From an uncultured Eubacterium sp. (GTDB lineage: Bacteria; Bacillota; Clostridia; Lachnospirales; Lachnospiraceae), in assembly GCA_910584595.1 (NCBI GenBank), contig CAJUBQ010000017.1:1-63750 (forward strand): a stretch of DNA of 63,750 nucleotides, given 5' to 3'. Numbering within the stretch: the first letter of the stretch is position 1; each line of letters starts with the position of its first letter. Below, in pieces: positions 26,038-35,850 of the stretch. The notes beneath the pieces were generated by a model. It worked only from the letters and a program-made list of their open reading frames with translations, did no database searches and was not told the DNA's origin. A program made the translations under genes and the position numbers.

Positions 26038-27396
26038 GTGTGGTCAGGGGAGGATATACTTGTTTCTGTTCTTATGCCAGTTTACAATGCAGAAGCATAT
26101 TTAAAAGAAGCTATAGAGAGTATTTTAAATCAGACACATAAAGAATTGGAGTTATTGGCATTGTATGACGATTCAACTGACGGCACATGGGAGATTTTGG
26201 CGGAATATGCGAAGAAAGATAAGCGGTTGAAAATTCTGATGTTTTCGCATCATGGAATTGCAGCTGCTTTGAATACCGGATTGGATTCAGCCAGGGGGAA
26301 ATATATTGCGAGAATGGATGCGGATGATATATCACTGCCGAACAGGCTTGCTGTTCAGACTGCATATATGGAAAAGCATCCGGAAATTGGGGTATGTGCG
26401 ACACGAATGAGATATTTCCAGAACAACGATGCAAAGATGCATAGAAATATGCATACTGCCGTGGATACGGAGGAATTAAAAGCGGGGATGTTGTTTGAAT
26501 GCATGATTGGACATCCGACAGTTATGTTCCGAAGGGATACCATGATAAGAGAAAACTGGAAATATCATTCGGATGTTTTATGTGAAGATTTTGATCTTTG
26601 GAGCAGGATGATTGAAATGGTGCCGTTTGCAGTGATACCGGAAATATTACTTAGTTATAGATATAATGTTAATAGTATCACAAAAAACAGAGTAAATGAT
26701 GTGCTCTTATCATCTTGTGAAATTGTGAAGCGAGCTTTGGAGAGAAATTTAAAGGTCAATACAAAAAAATATAAGATTATTGATTTTAGAGGTATCCATC
26801 AGGTTATACGATTAGATGAGACAATTGTCGAGAATCTAAAAAGACAGAGCATGCTGTTGTATGAAATTTATGATAACAATCAAAAAATAAAATATTGTGA
26901 TTCTGAATATTTAAACAACTATATAAAAATGAAATGGAAATTTCAATTTCGCAATTTTGGTCTGATGGATAAATGTTGTAAAGAATGTCAGGAGATTGAT
27001 GTTACAAAACCATACAGTGGTTTTATCGATAAATTTTCTATGGAAGTTTGCATGGTGACAGACCGGCTCATTGGAGAGATGTCATTGCAAAAAAAAGTGG
27101 TCATATATGGAGCAGGTATTCGTGGCTGCAAGCTGATGGAACGATGGGAGGAATTGTCTACAGCCGGAAGATTGGCATGGAATCTGGTTGGAGTGGCAGA
27201 TAAACAGAAAACAGAAATTATTTATAAAGGGAAATGGATCGTTTGTATGAAGCTTTCGGAATTATCAGCATTAGAATATGATTATATTCTGATTTCTACA
27301 GATATTTATTATGATGAAATTAAAGCAGAATTGATATTAGCAAAAATCTCCGAAGAAAAAATTTATCATTCCGGAGTGCTGAATTTGTTAGCATAA
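26038..27396 (+). CDS. GT2 glycosyltransferase with C-terminal Rossmann-like domain
   Basis: A 452-residue protein from GTG 26038, with AAGGAG 7 bases upstream; TTG 26017 is less likely. The GT-A domain (residues 7-230) has VSVLMPVYNAEAYL, YDDSTDGT and ARMDADDISLP. A helical spacer leads to the Rossmann-like module from residue 354 (VVIYGAGIRGCKL, then VGVADKQK and YDYILISTD). The gene at 31448 is a paralogue of the same architecture. The sugar is unknown; the extra domain may bind a nucleotide-sugar or a partner. Confidence 0.85.
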   Translation: MWSGEDILVSVLMPVYNAEAYLKEAIESILNQTHKELELLALYDDSTDGTWEILAEYAKKDKRLKILMFSHHGIAAALNTGLDSARGKYIARMDADDISLPNRLAVQTAYMEKHPEIGVCATRMRYFQNNDAKMHRNMHTAVDTEELKAGMLFECMIGHPTVMFRRDTMIRENWKYHSDVLCEDFDLWSRMIEMVPFAVIPEILLSYRYNVNSITKNRVNDVLLSSCEIVKRALERNLKVNTKKYKIIDFRGIHQVIRLDETIVENLKRQSMLLYEIYDNNQKIKYCDSEYLNNYIKMKWKFQFRNFGLMDKCCKECQEIDVTKPYSGFIDKFSMEVCMVTDRLIGEMSLQKKVVIYGAGIRGCKLMERWEELSTAGRLAWNLVGVADKQKTEIIYKGKWIVCMKLSELSALEYDYILISTDIYYDEIKAELILAKISEEKIYHSGVLNLLA

Positions 27397-27475
27397 AGTG
27401 TTATGGAATATATAAGCGGTATAGTTTTTTTAGATGAGGTTTTATAAACAAATAGGAAAACGAGAGAATAAAAAT

Positions 27476-28468
27476 ATGATTATTACAAGGACGCCATTTA
27501 GAATCAGTTTTGCTGGTGGAGGAAGCGATCTTCCGGCATTTTATGAAAGACATGAGGGATGTGTGCTGTCTGCATCCATTAATAAATATATGTATATTAT
27601 TGTTCATCCATCCTTCAATCGTGATACGACAACAATCAAATATAATCAGACAGAAATGGTTAGCAGTCTGCGGAAACTGAAACACCCGATTGCAAAACAG
27701 GTGCTGCAGGATTATGACCTTGCGGGAACTGAAATTGTTAGTGTCGCTGATGTACCGGCTGGTACGGGACTTGCCTCATCCAGTGCATATACAGTGGGGC
27801 TTATTCATGCAGTCAGCGCCTTTTGTGGAAAATACAGATCGCAGGAACGGATTGCGCATGATGCCTGCGAAGTGGAAATAGAAAAATTGGGTGAGCCTAT
27901 TGGAAAGCAGGATCAATATGGATGTGCAATTGGAGGATTGAAATTCATCCGGTTTATGTGTAATGGAGAAGTAGATGTGGAACCAATTTTGTTGCCACGT
28001 AAATGTGAGGAACAGTTAAATAATAATCTACTGATGTTTTACACAGGAGAACTCCATTCTGCAAGAGAGATTTTAAAAGAGCAGAGTCAAAACACGTTGT
28101 CAGACGAAAAGAAATATCAAAATCTGATTCAAATGACAGAATTAGCAAAAGAATTGCGTGAAGCTCTGATAGAGGAAAATCTGGATGACTTTGGAAAAAT
28201 ATTAAATGACGGATGGATGCTGAAACGCGAAATGGCAGGAGGTATTACAAATCCGTTGATTGACGAGACGTATGAAATAGCTATGCAAAGCGGAGCTCTT
28301 GGAGGGAAACTTTTGGGTGCGGGTGGTGGAGGGTTTTTGTTATTTTACTGCGAAAAAGAAAATCAAAAGCGCCTGCGCAGTGCGTTAAACCATTTGATTG
28401 AATTGCCTTTTGATCTTGAAAATGGGGGAACAAAAGTTGTGTACGTGGGTAATAAAGATTGGAGGTAA
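27476..28468 (+). CDS. hddA: D-glycero-D-manno-heptose 7-phosphate kinase (HddA-like GHMP kinase)
   Basis: A 330-residue GHMP kinase. MIITRTPFRISFAGGGSDLP is typical of HddA; the phosphate loop PAGTGLASSSA is at residues 94-104, and GGKLLGAGGGGF is the third motif. It phosphorylates heptose 7-phosphate at C1 on the GDP-heptose route. The conserved N-terminus places the start at ATG 27476; an upstream frame to 27434 has no clear ribosome site. With the HddC-GmhB fusion and GmhA downstream the route is complete. Confidence 0.88.
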   Translation: MIITRTPFRISFAGGGSDLPAFYERHEGCVLSASINKYMYIIVHPSFNRDTTTIKYNQTEMVSSLRKLKHPIAKQVLQDYDLAGTEIVSVADVPAGTGLASSSAYTVGLIHAVSAFCGKYRSQERIAHDACEVEIEKLGEPIGKQDQYGCAIGGLKFIRFMCNGEVDVEPILLPRKCEEQLNNNLLMFYTGELHSAREILKEQSQNTLSDEKKYQNLIQMTELAKELREALIEENLDDFGKILNDGWMLKREMAGGITNPLIDETYEIAMQSGALGGKLLGAGGGGFLLFYCEKENQKRLRSALNHLIELPFDLENGGTKVVYVGNKDWR

Positions 28469-28472
28469 GGTC

Positions 28473-29423
28473 ATGAAGATACTTGTTGCCGGAGGAGCCG
28501 GATTTATTGGAAGTCATTTGATAGATCTGTTGTTGAAAAAGGGACATGATGTTGTATGTGTAGATAATTATTTTATTGGTACAAAGGAGAATATCAAGCA
28601 TCTTTTGAACAATCCGCAATTTTGTATATATGAGATGGATTTATGTGATGATGCAAAATTGTCAGAGATTTTTCAGAAAAATCAGATTGAATATGTATTT
28701 CATCTGGCAGCAAATTCAGATATTCAGGCCAGCGCTAAAAATCCAACAGTAGAGTATAACAATACATATAGTACTACATTTCATCTTCTTGAATGTATGC
28801 GGCTGCATCAGGTGAAAAAGTTGTTTTTTGCTTCGACATCGGCAGTATATGGAGAAAAGGTGGATGTCCTTTTGAATGAAGAAACGCCGGATCTTCGTCC
28901 AATATCTTATTATGGAGCTGCAAAGCTTGGGGCGGAAGCGTTGATCTCGGCATTTTGCCATATGAATGATATGCATGCCCTGATATTTCGTTTTCCGAAT
29001 GTAATTGGACCAAGGCTAACGCATGGAGTGATTTATGATTTTATACACAGACTGGAAGCAGACCCGACATATCTTAGAATCTTAGGGGATGGAACTCAGT
29101 GTAAGCCATATATCTATGTTGATGATCTTACGGAAGCAATTGTAAGATTTATGGATATAGGAAAAGCAGGAATGGATATTTATAACCTGGGTGTGAAAGG
29201 TGCAACTTCGGTAAAACAAATAGCAGATATCATATGTAAAAAAATGGGCATTTATGGAATTCCCTATGAGTACACTGGTGGGAAGATAGGCTGGAAAGGC
29301 GATGTACCAAAGTTTTGTTATGATCTTACGAAAATACAGGCAGCTGGCTGGAAGGCAAAATATACATCGGATCAGGCAGTTAAAAAGACTGTGGATGATG
29401 TGTTTGCCGAAAAAATGAGATAA
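28473..29423 (+). CDS. NAD-dependent nucleotide-sugar epimerase/dehydratase in the heptose cluster
   Basis: A 316-residue extended SDR enzyme. The N-terminus MKILVAGGAGFIGSHLID binds NAD; FASTSAVYG and YYGAAKLGAE carry the catalytic Ser, Tyr and Lys. It begins 4 bases after hddA, with GGAGG at 28461-28465, so it probably acts on GDP-heptose or another NDP-sugar of this cassette. GalE-type epimerase is the nearest general description. It is not clearly a CDP-glucose 4,6-dehydratase. Confidence 0.82.
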   Translation: MKILVAGGAGFIGSHLIDLLLKKGHDVVCVDNYFIGTKENIKHLLNNPQFCIYEMDLCDDAKLSEIFQKNQIEYVFHLAANSDIQASAKNPTVEYNNTYSTTFHLLECMRLHQVKKLFFASTSAVYGEKVDVLLNEETPDLRPISYYGAAKLGAEALISAFCHMNDMHALIFRFPNVIGPRLTHGVIYDFIHRLEADPTYLRILGDGTQCKPYIYVDDLTEAIVRFMDIGKAGMDIYNLGVKGATSVKQIADIICKKMGIYGIPYEYTGGKIGWKGDVPKFCYDLTKIQAAGWKAKYTSDQAVKKTVDDVFAEKMR

Positions 29424-29518
29424 TTTATCTGCTGAGAAAAAATCCTGTCTTAAATAAAGTTCTTAAATAGAGTATTTTGTTTTTTGATAGGCAGATCGTT
29501 TTGAAAGGATATGTTGAG

Positions 29519-30856
29519 ATGGAAAATACCAGAAGATATCAGGCAGTTATCATGGCAGGAGGAAAGGGTACCAGACTTACATCCATTACAAAAGATGAGA
29601 TTCCAAAGCCAATGGTTTCAGTTTTAGGAAAGCCGCTGCTTGCATGGCAGGTGGAAAAGCTAAGAGAAAATGGGATTACAGATATTTATTTTATTATTGG
29701 ACATCTTGGAAAAAAGATACAGGAGTATTTTGGTGATGGTAGAAGTTTTGGGATTAAAGCATCATACATAGAAGAAAAAGAACCGCTTGGTACGGCTGGT
29801 GTTTTTTATTATTTAAAAGATTTGATAAAAAAAGAGGACTTTTATCTAATTTTTGGTGATGTGATTTTTGATGTAGATTTGTCAAGAATGGAAATGTTTC
29901 ATAAGGAACATCGTGCAAAAGCTACTTTGTTTGTCCATCCTAACAGTCATCCTTTTGATTCGGATATTGTGGAATTGGATGAGAATGGAAGAGTCGTAGA
30001 CTTAGATTATAAAGATCATGTCAGGGATTATCATTATAAAAATCTGGTGAATGCCGGCTTATATTTGTTGGATATATCAGTATGTGATTGGGTGGACCAA
30101 CCTGTGAAGATGGATCTGGAAAAGGATGTATTTGCAAGAATGGTTAAGCAGAAGATGCCGGTATTTGGTTATCAGTCTCCAGAGTATATTAAAGATGTTG
30201 GGATACCAGAGCGGATAGCATTAGCTGCGGCGGATATGGAAAGAGGGATAATCACAGCAAAAAATCTTAAAAGAATGCAGAAATGCGTTTTTATTGACCG
30301 GGATGGTACGCTGAACAGATATAAAGGATTCATCAGCAAGACAGATGATATAGAATTAGAAGATAATGTGGCAGAGGCATTAAGATTATTAAATCAATCA
30401 GCGTGGTTGGTTATTGCAATTACAAATCAGCCAGTGGTCGCAAGAGGAATGTGCAGTATTGAGGAAGTGAAGGATATTCATAAGAAGTTAGAGACTTTGC
30501 TTGGAGAAAAGGGCGCCTATGTGGATGACATTTTATTCTGTCCGCATCATCCGGAAAAAGGGTTTTCAGGTGAGAATCCTGCATATAAGATATCGTGTGA
30601 TTGTAGAAAGCCTGGGATTGGACTTATAAGGCAATGTGAGGAGAAGTATCATATTGATCTATCCAAATCGTGGATGGTTGGTGATACAACCACAGATATT
30701 CAGACAGGAAAAAATGCCGGATTGCGTACTGTGCTTTTGAAAACAGGTGAAGCTGGGAAAGATGGTAAATATGATGCGGAACCGGATTTTTGGGCAGATG
30801 ATTTGTTGGGGGCAGTAGAACATATTTTTAAAGTAGGAGATAAGGAAGATTCATGA
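29519..30856 (+). CDS. hddC: HddC-GmhB fusion: heptose-1-phosphate guanylyltransferase and bisphosphate phosphatase
   Basis: A 445-residue bifunctional protein. Residues 1-245 are a sugar-phosphate nucleotidyltransferase (AVIMAGGKGTRL, KDEIPKPMVSV, FGDVIFDVDL, VNAGLYLLD). Residues 255-440 are a HAD phosphatase of the GmhB/HisB type (FIDRDGTLN at 259-267, CPHHPE and SCDCRKPG zinc-loop cysteines). Together they dephosphorylate heptose bisphosphate at C7 and couple heptose 1-phosphate to GTP. ATG 29519 is the chosen start; the stop overlaps gmhA as ATGA. Guanylyl rather than other specificity follows from the HddA partner. Confidence 0.87.
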   Translation: MENTRRYQAVIMAGGKGTRLTSITKDEIPKPMVSVLGKPLLAWQVEKLRENGITDIYFIIGHLGKKIQEYFGDGRSFGIKASYIEEKEPLGTAGVFYYLKDLIKKEDFYLIFGDVIFDVDLSRMEMFHKEHRAKATLFVHPNSHPFDSDIVELDENGRVVDLDYKDHVRDYHYKNLVNAGLYLLDISVCDWVDQPVKMDLEKDVFARMVKQKMPVFGYQSPEYIKDVGIPERIALAAADMERGIITAKNLKRMQKCVFIDRDGTLNRYKGFISKTDDIELEDNVAEALRLLNQSAWLVIAITNQPVVARGMCSIEEVKDIHKKLETLLGEKGAYVDDILFCPHHPEKGFSGENPAYKISCDCRKPGIGLIRQCEEKYHIDLSKSWMVGDTTTDIQTGKNAGLRTVLLKTGEAGKDGKYDAEPDFWADDLLGAVEHIFKVGDKEDS

Positions 30857-31425
30857 TTAATTATACAAAACAGATTGAAGATTATCTGAGATTAGAACAA
30901 GAAGTTTTATCAAATGTGAAAGCAGATGATATTAGTAATGTGATGAATGTTTTAGAAAAATCACGGTTGGATGGAAAGAATATTTTTATTTGCGGTAATG
31001 GAGGAAGTGCGTCAACGGCATCACATTTTGTATGTGATTTTAATAAAGGTGTGAGTTTGGAACTTGAAAAGAAATATAATTTTGAATGTTTAAGTGACAA
31101 TGTTCCAATGATGATGGCGATAGCTAATGATATCAGTTATGATGATATTTTTGTCATACCGCTTAAGAATAAGTTGGCGGCAGGGGATGTGGTGATAGGC
31201 ATTTCGGGCAGTGGAAATTCTGAAAATGTAAGAAGAGCTTTAGAATACGGAAAACAGATGGGAGCTGTTACGATTGCGTTTACAGGTTATGACGGAGGGA
31301 TCATAAAAAATACAGCAGATCAGTGTATTCATATTGCTGTCAATAATATGCAGATTGTGGAAGATGTACATTTGATTTTGGACCATATGATGATGTATAT
31401 CTTGTCAAATGCAAATGTATGTTGA
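30853..31425 (+). CDS. gmhA: sedoheptulose-7-phosphate isomerase
   Basis: A 190-residue SIS-domain enzyme, the first step of heptose synthesis. FICGNGGSASTASHFVCDF (residues 46-63) and ISGSGNSENV bind the sugar phosphate, and the C-terminal EDVHLILDHMMM helix carries the conserved Glu and His. The length is typical. It overlaps the HddC-GmhB stop by four bases, so expression is coupled. Confidence 0.92.
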   Translation: MINYTKQIEDYLRLEQEVLSNVKADDISNVMNVLEKSRLDGKNIFICGNGGSASTASHFVCDFNKGVSLELEKKYNFECLSDNVPMMMAIANDISYDDIFVIPLKNKLAAGDVVIGISGSGNSENVRRALEYGKQMGAVTIAFTGYDGGIIKNTADQCIHIAVNNMQIVEDVHLILDHMMMYILSNANVC

Positions 31426-31447
31426 TCAGAAATAAAGGAGAGCAGCT

Positions 31448-32755
31448 ATGTGTCAGGGACCGTTAGTAACGGTAATCATGCCGACTTATCAGGCAGAAAA
31501 ATATATTGGGGAAGCAATAGATAGCATGATGACTCAGACTTACAGACATTTTGAACTGTTGGTTATAGATGATGCTTCGAAAGACCATACAAGGAAAATC
31601 GTTATGGAATATGCAAAAAAAGATAATAGGATAAGGCTGATTGATGGGCCGCAGAATGGTATTGCAGCAGCGCTGAATTATGGAATCGAACGATCCACAG
31701 GAAAGTATGTTGCAAGAATGGATGCAGATGATATTGCATTGCCAGAGCGATTGGAAAAACAGGTTGCTGCTATGGAAAAGGATAGTGAGCTTGGAGTGTG
31801 TGCTACACAGATTTTAGCTTTACGAGGGAATGAACTAGTGGAAGCGGCTGTTTGCAAGGAACAGTATGAGGAAATACTTTGTGACACGATGTTCAACAAC
31901 AATATCTGCCATCCTACAGTAATGTTCAGAAAAAAAGTATTGGATCAGGGATGGCGATATCAAGAACATATATTGGCAGAAGATTATGATATGTGGACAA
32001 GGATGCTGCCAAATGTAAAATTTCAGGCGCTTTCAGATATCTTGCTTTATTATCGAATTGATTGTGAGGAAAAACTGACAGTCTCAAAGCATCAACAGGT
32101 GAGAGATGCAGCTTCAAAGATTATAAGGTCGTATCTTTCAGTTTTGTTTGAGGCAGATTTCAGTGGATTTGAGTTGTCCGATTTTGTTCCGGATCATGCG
32201 AAATATGAGTTGCTTTCTGAAGGGATTGTATGTGTTGTCAGACAGTATCAGTTGCTAAATTATATTTACAGGTTAAATGAAGAGAAGAATGTAATCCGAA
32301 AAGAACTGATGTTGGAACGATTGAATTCCAGGTTCCAATCATGGGCTATTGTGTTCGGAGTAGATCGGTACATTGAACGAAATGGGAAAATCATTATTGG
32401 AGACGGTGATGAGAAGGGCTTGGCAATTTTAAACATGTTGACGATACTTGACCAGAAACGGTCTTTTATTCTTTATGGCCTTGGATTGCGAGGCCGGAGA
32501 TTTTTGGAAAAGTATCAACATTCTTTAAATAAAAAGTGGAAGCTGATAGCATTAGCGGATAAAAAATCAGGTAATATAGATGGAATGGATACTGTTTATA
32601 AAGTAGTTACAAAAGATAAAATCAAAGATTTTTCATTTGACTATATTCTTGTTTCAACTGATAAATATTTTGATGACATATTTAAGGAATTGTCGGAGGA
32701 AGGTATTTGCCAGGATTGTATATTAAGAAGTAGTGTGCTGGAGAATATTTTATAA
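31448..32755 (+). CDS. GT2 glycosyltransferase with C-terminal Rossmann-like domain, second copy
   Basis: A 435-residue paralogue of the protein at 26038-27396. The GT-A domain has VTVIMPTYQAEKYI, IDDASKDHT and ARMDADDIALP. The C-terminal module starts near residue 339 (FILYGLGLRGRRF, then ALADKKSG and FDYILVSTDKYF). GGAGAG precedes ATG 31448. Next to gmhA it could be the heptosyltransferase, but that is only positional. Confidence 0.85.
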   Translation: MCQGPLVTVIMPTYQAEKYIGEAIDSMMTQTYRHFELLVIDDASKDHTRKIVMEYAKKDNRIRLIDGPQNGIAAALNYGIERSTGKYVARMDADDIALPERLEKQVAAMEKDSELGVCATQILALRGNELVEAAVCKEQYEEILCDTMFNNNICHPTVMFRKKVLDQGWRYQEHILAEDYDMWTRMLPNVKFQALSDILLYYRIDCEEKLTVSKHQQVRDAASKIIRSYLSVLFEADFSGFELSDFVPDHAKYELLSEGIVCVVRQYQLLNYIYRLNEEKNVIRKELMLERLNSRFQSWAIVFGVDRYIERNGKIIIGDGDEKGLAILNMLTILDQKRSFILYGLGLRGRRFLEKYQHSLNKKWKLIALADKKSGNIDGMDTVYKVVTKDKIKDFSFDYILVSTDKYFDDIFKELSEEGICQDCILRSSVLENIL

Positions 32756-32781
32756 AAAATACGTACAGAAGGAGTGAGCAG

Positions 32782-33897
32782 ATGCTTAAAATGGGATCTG
32801 TCAGCGAGTTGATTGCGGCAGCAAAAAAGAGTGAAGGGGTTATTTTGTTTGGTGCAGGAAGGCGAATCGGAAAGGTTGAAGGTTTGTTTTCAGGAACAGC
32901 ATTGATAGAAAGGATAAAGTTTATTGTTGATAATGACAAATATAAACAGGGAACAGGAGTGGTAATCGGAAGAAGATGTTTTCCAATTATTTCATTTGAT
33001 AATTTTGTTCAGAAAGATTGCGATCAAATGTTGCTGATGGTTACAAATAAGGAATACGAACCAATTTTGGCGCAACTTGAAAAATATGGGAAATTCAGAA
33101 ATACGGAAATTTATTGTTTAGAGCATTGTGAAGGATTCACAAGAGAAGAAGAAGCTCTGAAAAAAGAAATACCAGGAGATATCAGGCTGACAAGTGAGCC
33201 TTTGATTCCTAAAATTATTCATTATTGTTGGTTTGGGAAAAATCCGATACCAGATGAACATAAGAGGTATATGGAAAGCTGGAAAAAATATTGTCCAGAT
33301 TATGAAATCAGGGAATGGAATGAAAGTAACTATGATGTAACGAAGAATCCTTATATGTATCAGGCTTATAAAAAGAAAAAATGGGGATTTGTTCCTGATT
33401 ATGCCAGATTAGATATTATATACCACTATGGCGGTATCTATCTGGATACTGATGTTGAAATTATTGCTGGTATAGATGATTTGCTATATCAGTTAGGTTT
33501 TTGTGGATTTGAATTTAATGAATCGGTTGCTTTTGGGTTAGGTTTTGGAGCAGTAAAAGGATTCCATATGATAGGTAAATTGTTACACAGTTATGATGAC
33601 AGAGAATTTATTAAAGAAGATGGCAGCATGAATCTGGTCGCAAGTCCATATTATCAAACGAAGTTTCTAAAAGAAAAAGGGTTGATACTCAATGGGGAAT
33701 ATCAGATTGTAGACGGGTTGACTGTTTATCCAGAAAAAATGCTGTGTGGCAAGAATATATCTACACTTAGAGTCAGGCTGGCGCCTTATACAAGAATGAT
33801 ACATCATTATGCAGGCAGTTGGGTAGAACCTGATGTGAAAATAGAGCTTGATAAAAAAGAAGCAAGGATGCGTAAGCTATACATGGATTGTTCATGA
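32782..33897 (+). CDS. Rossmann - GT32-type glycosyltransferase, second copy
   Basis: A 371-residue paralogue of the protein at 23543-24655. Residues 15-120 are the Rossmann-like module (VILFGAGRRIGK, then FIVDNDKYKQ). The catalytic part reads IPKIIHYCWFGKNPIP, FVPDYARLDIIYHYGG and IYLDTDVEI, with MIHHYAGSW near the end. AAGGAG lies 6 bases before ATG 32782. Two copies suggest either two similar linkages or cassette duplication with divergence. Confidence 0.86.
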   Translation: MLKMGSVSELIAAAKKSEGVILFGAGRRIGKVEGLFSGTALIERIKFIVDNDKYKQGTGVVIGRRCFPIISFDNFVQKDCDQMLLMVTNKEYEPILAQLEKYGKFRNTEIYCLEHCEGFTREEEALKKEIPGDIRLTSEPLIPKIIHYCWFGKNPIPDEHKRYMESWKKYCPDYEIREWNESNYDVTKNPYMYQAYKKKKWGFVPDYARLDIIYHYGGIYLDTDVEIIAGIDDLLYQLGFCGFEFNESVAFGLGFGAVKGFHMIGKLLHSYDDREFIKEDGSMNLVASPYYQTKFLKEKGLILNGEYQIVDGLTVYPEKMLCGKNISTLRVRLAPYTRMIHHYAGSWVEPDVKIELDKKEARMRKLYMDCS

Positions 33898-33923
33898 AAA
33901 GTAAAGAAGGAACTGAATGTATT

Positions 33924-35819
33924 ATGGTAAAAACATTTGCTATTTTTGATACTTTAATCATGAGAAAAACGGCAACTCGTGAGGGCTTATTTTTAAAAAT
34001 TGAAACAGAAATAAGACGAAATAAAGATTATCGAATGGTTTCGGAACATGTAAGAAACTATTTCTCAAAGTTTCGACTGAATGCAGAACAAGTTGCTTAT
34101 CGTAAAGCGCAATTAAATGGCAGATTTGTATATACCTTAGAGGATATTTATGACTGCTTTGCATATATGACAGGAATCAGCGAAGAAATAAAGCAAAGGA
34201 TGATGGAATGTGAAATTATAGCAGAACGGGATAATTATGTTCCAGTCTGGAAACTAATAAATTTTCTTATAAGAGATGCAGAGAATAATGATATTTATTT
34301 GATAGAAGATTCGTATTTGCCTCAAGGTATCATAAGGGAAATATTGACGAATATTCATGATATTTTTAAGGACATTCCGATGATCCTTTCTGGTGAGGCT
34401 AACGGTATAAAAAAGAATGGATCCATTTATTGGGATTTTTGCCAGGAAAATGACATTGCATCTGGTGAGTGGACGCATATAGGAATGGATGAGAAACTGG
34501 ATGGGATACAGGTTATGAAGTGTGGAGGGATTCCTGATATTCATCTTTCGGAAAAGTTGAGTGTATTTGAGGAAAACATACTGAAAAGGTATAAAAGCAG
34601 CCTTGCGTGCCAGCTGTTGTTGGGAGTTGTACGATTATTAAAGAGCGAAGAAAAAACAGATTTTTATAAGATTGGCCTGAGTTGGACAATGCCGATTTTG
34701 TATGGTTATGTATCTTGGATTTTGGAACAAGTGGACAAACAGGATATAAAAGAAGTCTTTTTTATAGCCAGGGATGGATATATTTTGAAAAAAATGGCGG
34801 ATGTTTTAATAAAAGAAAGGAAACTGGATATACAGACTCATTATATCTATGGTTCTCGTAAAGCATGGGGGCAGATGAATGATATTGAAAATAAGCTTAG
34901 AAACATAGATGATTTGGAGTTTTTATCTTATTTCGAATTAATAAAAAAACTGGACATTGTTCAGGAAGACCTGGAAGAATTGTTTCCTGATGAATTGAAG
35001 AAAATGGATCAGAATTATACGGAAAAGGAATTGTCAGACGTACGGGAAATTTTAAGAAATGCGAGAGAACTTGTAAAAAGGACGGTGGAACGTGAAAAGA
35101 GACGTATCTATAACGCAAAGCAGTATTTGAAACAGGAACTTGGAGGAGTAGTAAACAGAGTGGTTTTTGTAGATGCAAATGGCAGTGGAAATACTCAGAA
35201 ATATCTAAAGGAGTTGGTAAAAGATTTTTTTGAACAGCCGATCGTTACATTTTTTTATTGTATGGGTGGTATTTCAGATGGGCAAACAAATGGAAATATT
35301 TTTTATAAATATTGTTATGAACAGTTTAAAGCTCAGAATATTATTGAAACGTTGACAAGGGCACCGCATAATCGGACGATAGATTATGCATTAGGAGAGC
35401 AAGCGCAACAGTGGTACCCAGTTATGGCAGAAGGTTTTAAAGATTATCTGTCTACGGAAGTTTATGAGGAATATATGAAAGGGATAATAGATGGAACAAA
35501 AGCGCTTGGCAAGTTTGATAAATGTTCTGGGTCAGATTATGCGGAGATATCATTTGCATATGTTGAGTATTTATGTGAAAAACCGGATAAGGATATGCTG
35601 GAGTTTATAGGGGAAATGCCATTTGAGGGTAATTATCAGCGAAAAGGCCAGTCAATATATGCACCAAAATTAAACGATGAAGAAATTATTCGTTTATGTT
35701 GCTTGAAAGACGAAGGTATGCTAAGGCGTTATTTTTATGAAGCAAATCTGGAATTTTCTTTGCTTAGAGCATCAAAACAACAGAAAAAATACTTTGCACT
35801 TACAGAACAGGAACGTTGA
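33924..35819 (+). CDS. large HAD-like protein of polysaccharide loci
   Basis: A 631-residue protein. The N-terminal FAIFDTLIMRKT is a HAD motif I variant with the second Asp replaced by Thr, and YLIEDSYLP takes the place of motif II. In the middle, GYVSWILEQ...VFFIARDGYILKKM is a stretch typical of a family found in capsule and O-antigen loci, function unknown. Because the acid/base Asp is absent, phosphatase activity is doubtful; phosphotransfer or a structural role is possible. The start is uncertain: ATG 33894 and 33888 are in frame within the previous gene's end. Confidence 0.7.
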   Translation: MVKTFAIFDTLIMRKTATREGLFLKIETEIRRNKDYRMVSEHVRNYFSKFRLNAEQVAYRKAQLNGRFVYTLEDIYDCFAYMTGISEEIKQRMMECEIIAERDNYVPVWKLINFLIRDAENNDIYLIEDSYLPQGIIREILTNIHDIFKDIPMILSGEANGIKKNGSIYWDFCQENDIASGEWTHIGMDEKLDGIQVMKCGGIPDIHLSEKLSVFEENILKRYKSSLACQLLLGVVRLLKSEEKTDFYKIGLSWTMPILYGYVSWILEQVDKQDIKEVFFIARDGYILKKMADVLIKERKLDIQTHYIYGSRKAWGQMNDIENKLRNIDDLEFLSYFELIKKLDIVQEDLEELFPDELKKMDQNYTEKELSDVREILRNARELVKRTVEREKRRIYNAKQYLKQELGGVVNRVVFVDANGSGNTQKYLKELVKDFFEQPIVTFFYCMGGISDGQTNGNIFYKYCYEQFKAQNIIETLTRAPHNRTIDYALGEQAQQWYPVMAEGFKDYLSTEVYEEYMKGIIDGTKALGKFDKCSGSDYAEISFAYVEYLCEKPDKDMLEFIGEMPFEGNYQRKGQSIYAPKLNDEEIIRLCCLKDEGMLRRYFYEANLEFSLLRASKQQKKYFALTEQER

Positions 35820-35850
35820 TCTTTTAAAAATCAGAGTCAGGTAAATAAAG

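Noticed and set aside
28473..29423. SDR protein as the missing CDP-glucose 4,6-dehydratase
   Set aside because: It lies inside the heptose cluster and is shorter than RfbG, with GalE-like motifs; the assignment is not supported.
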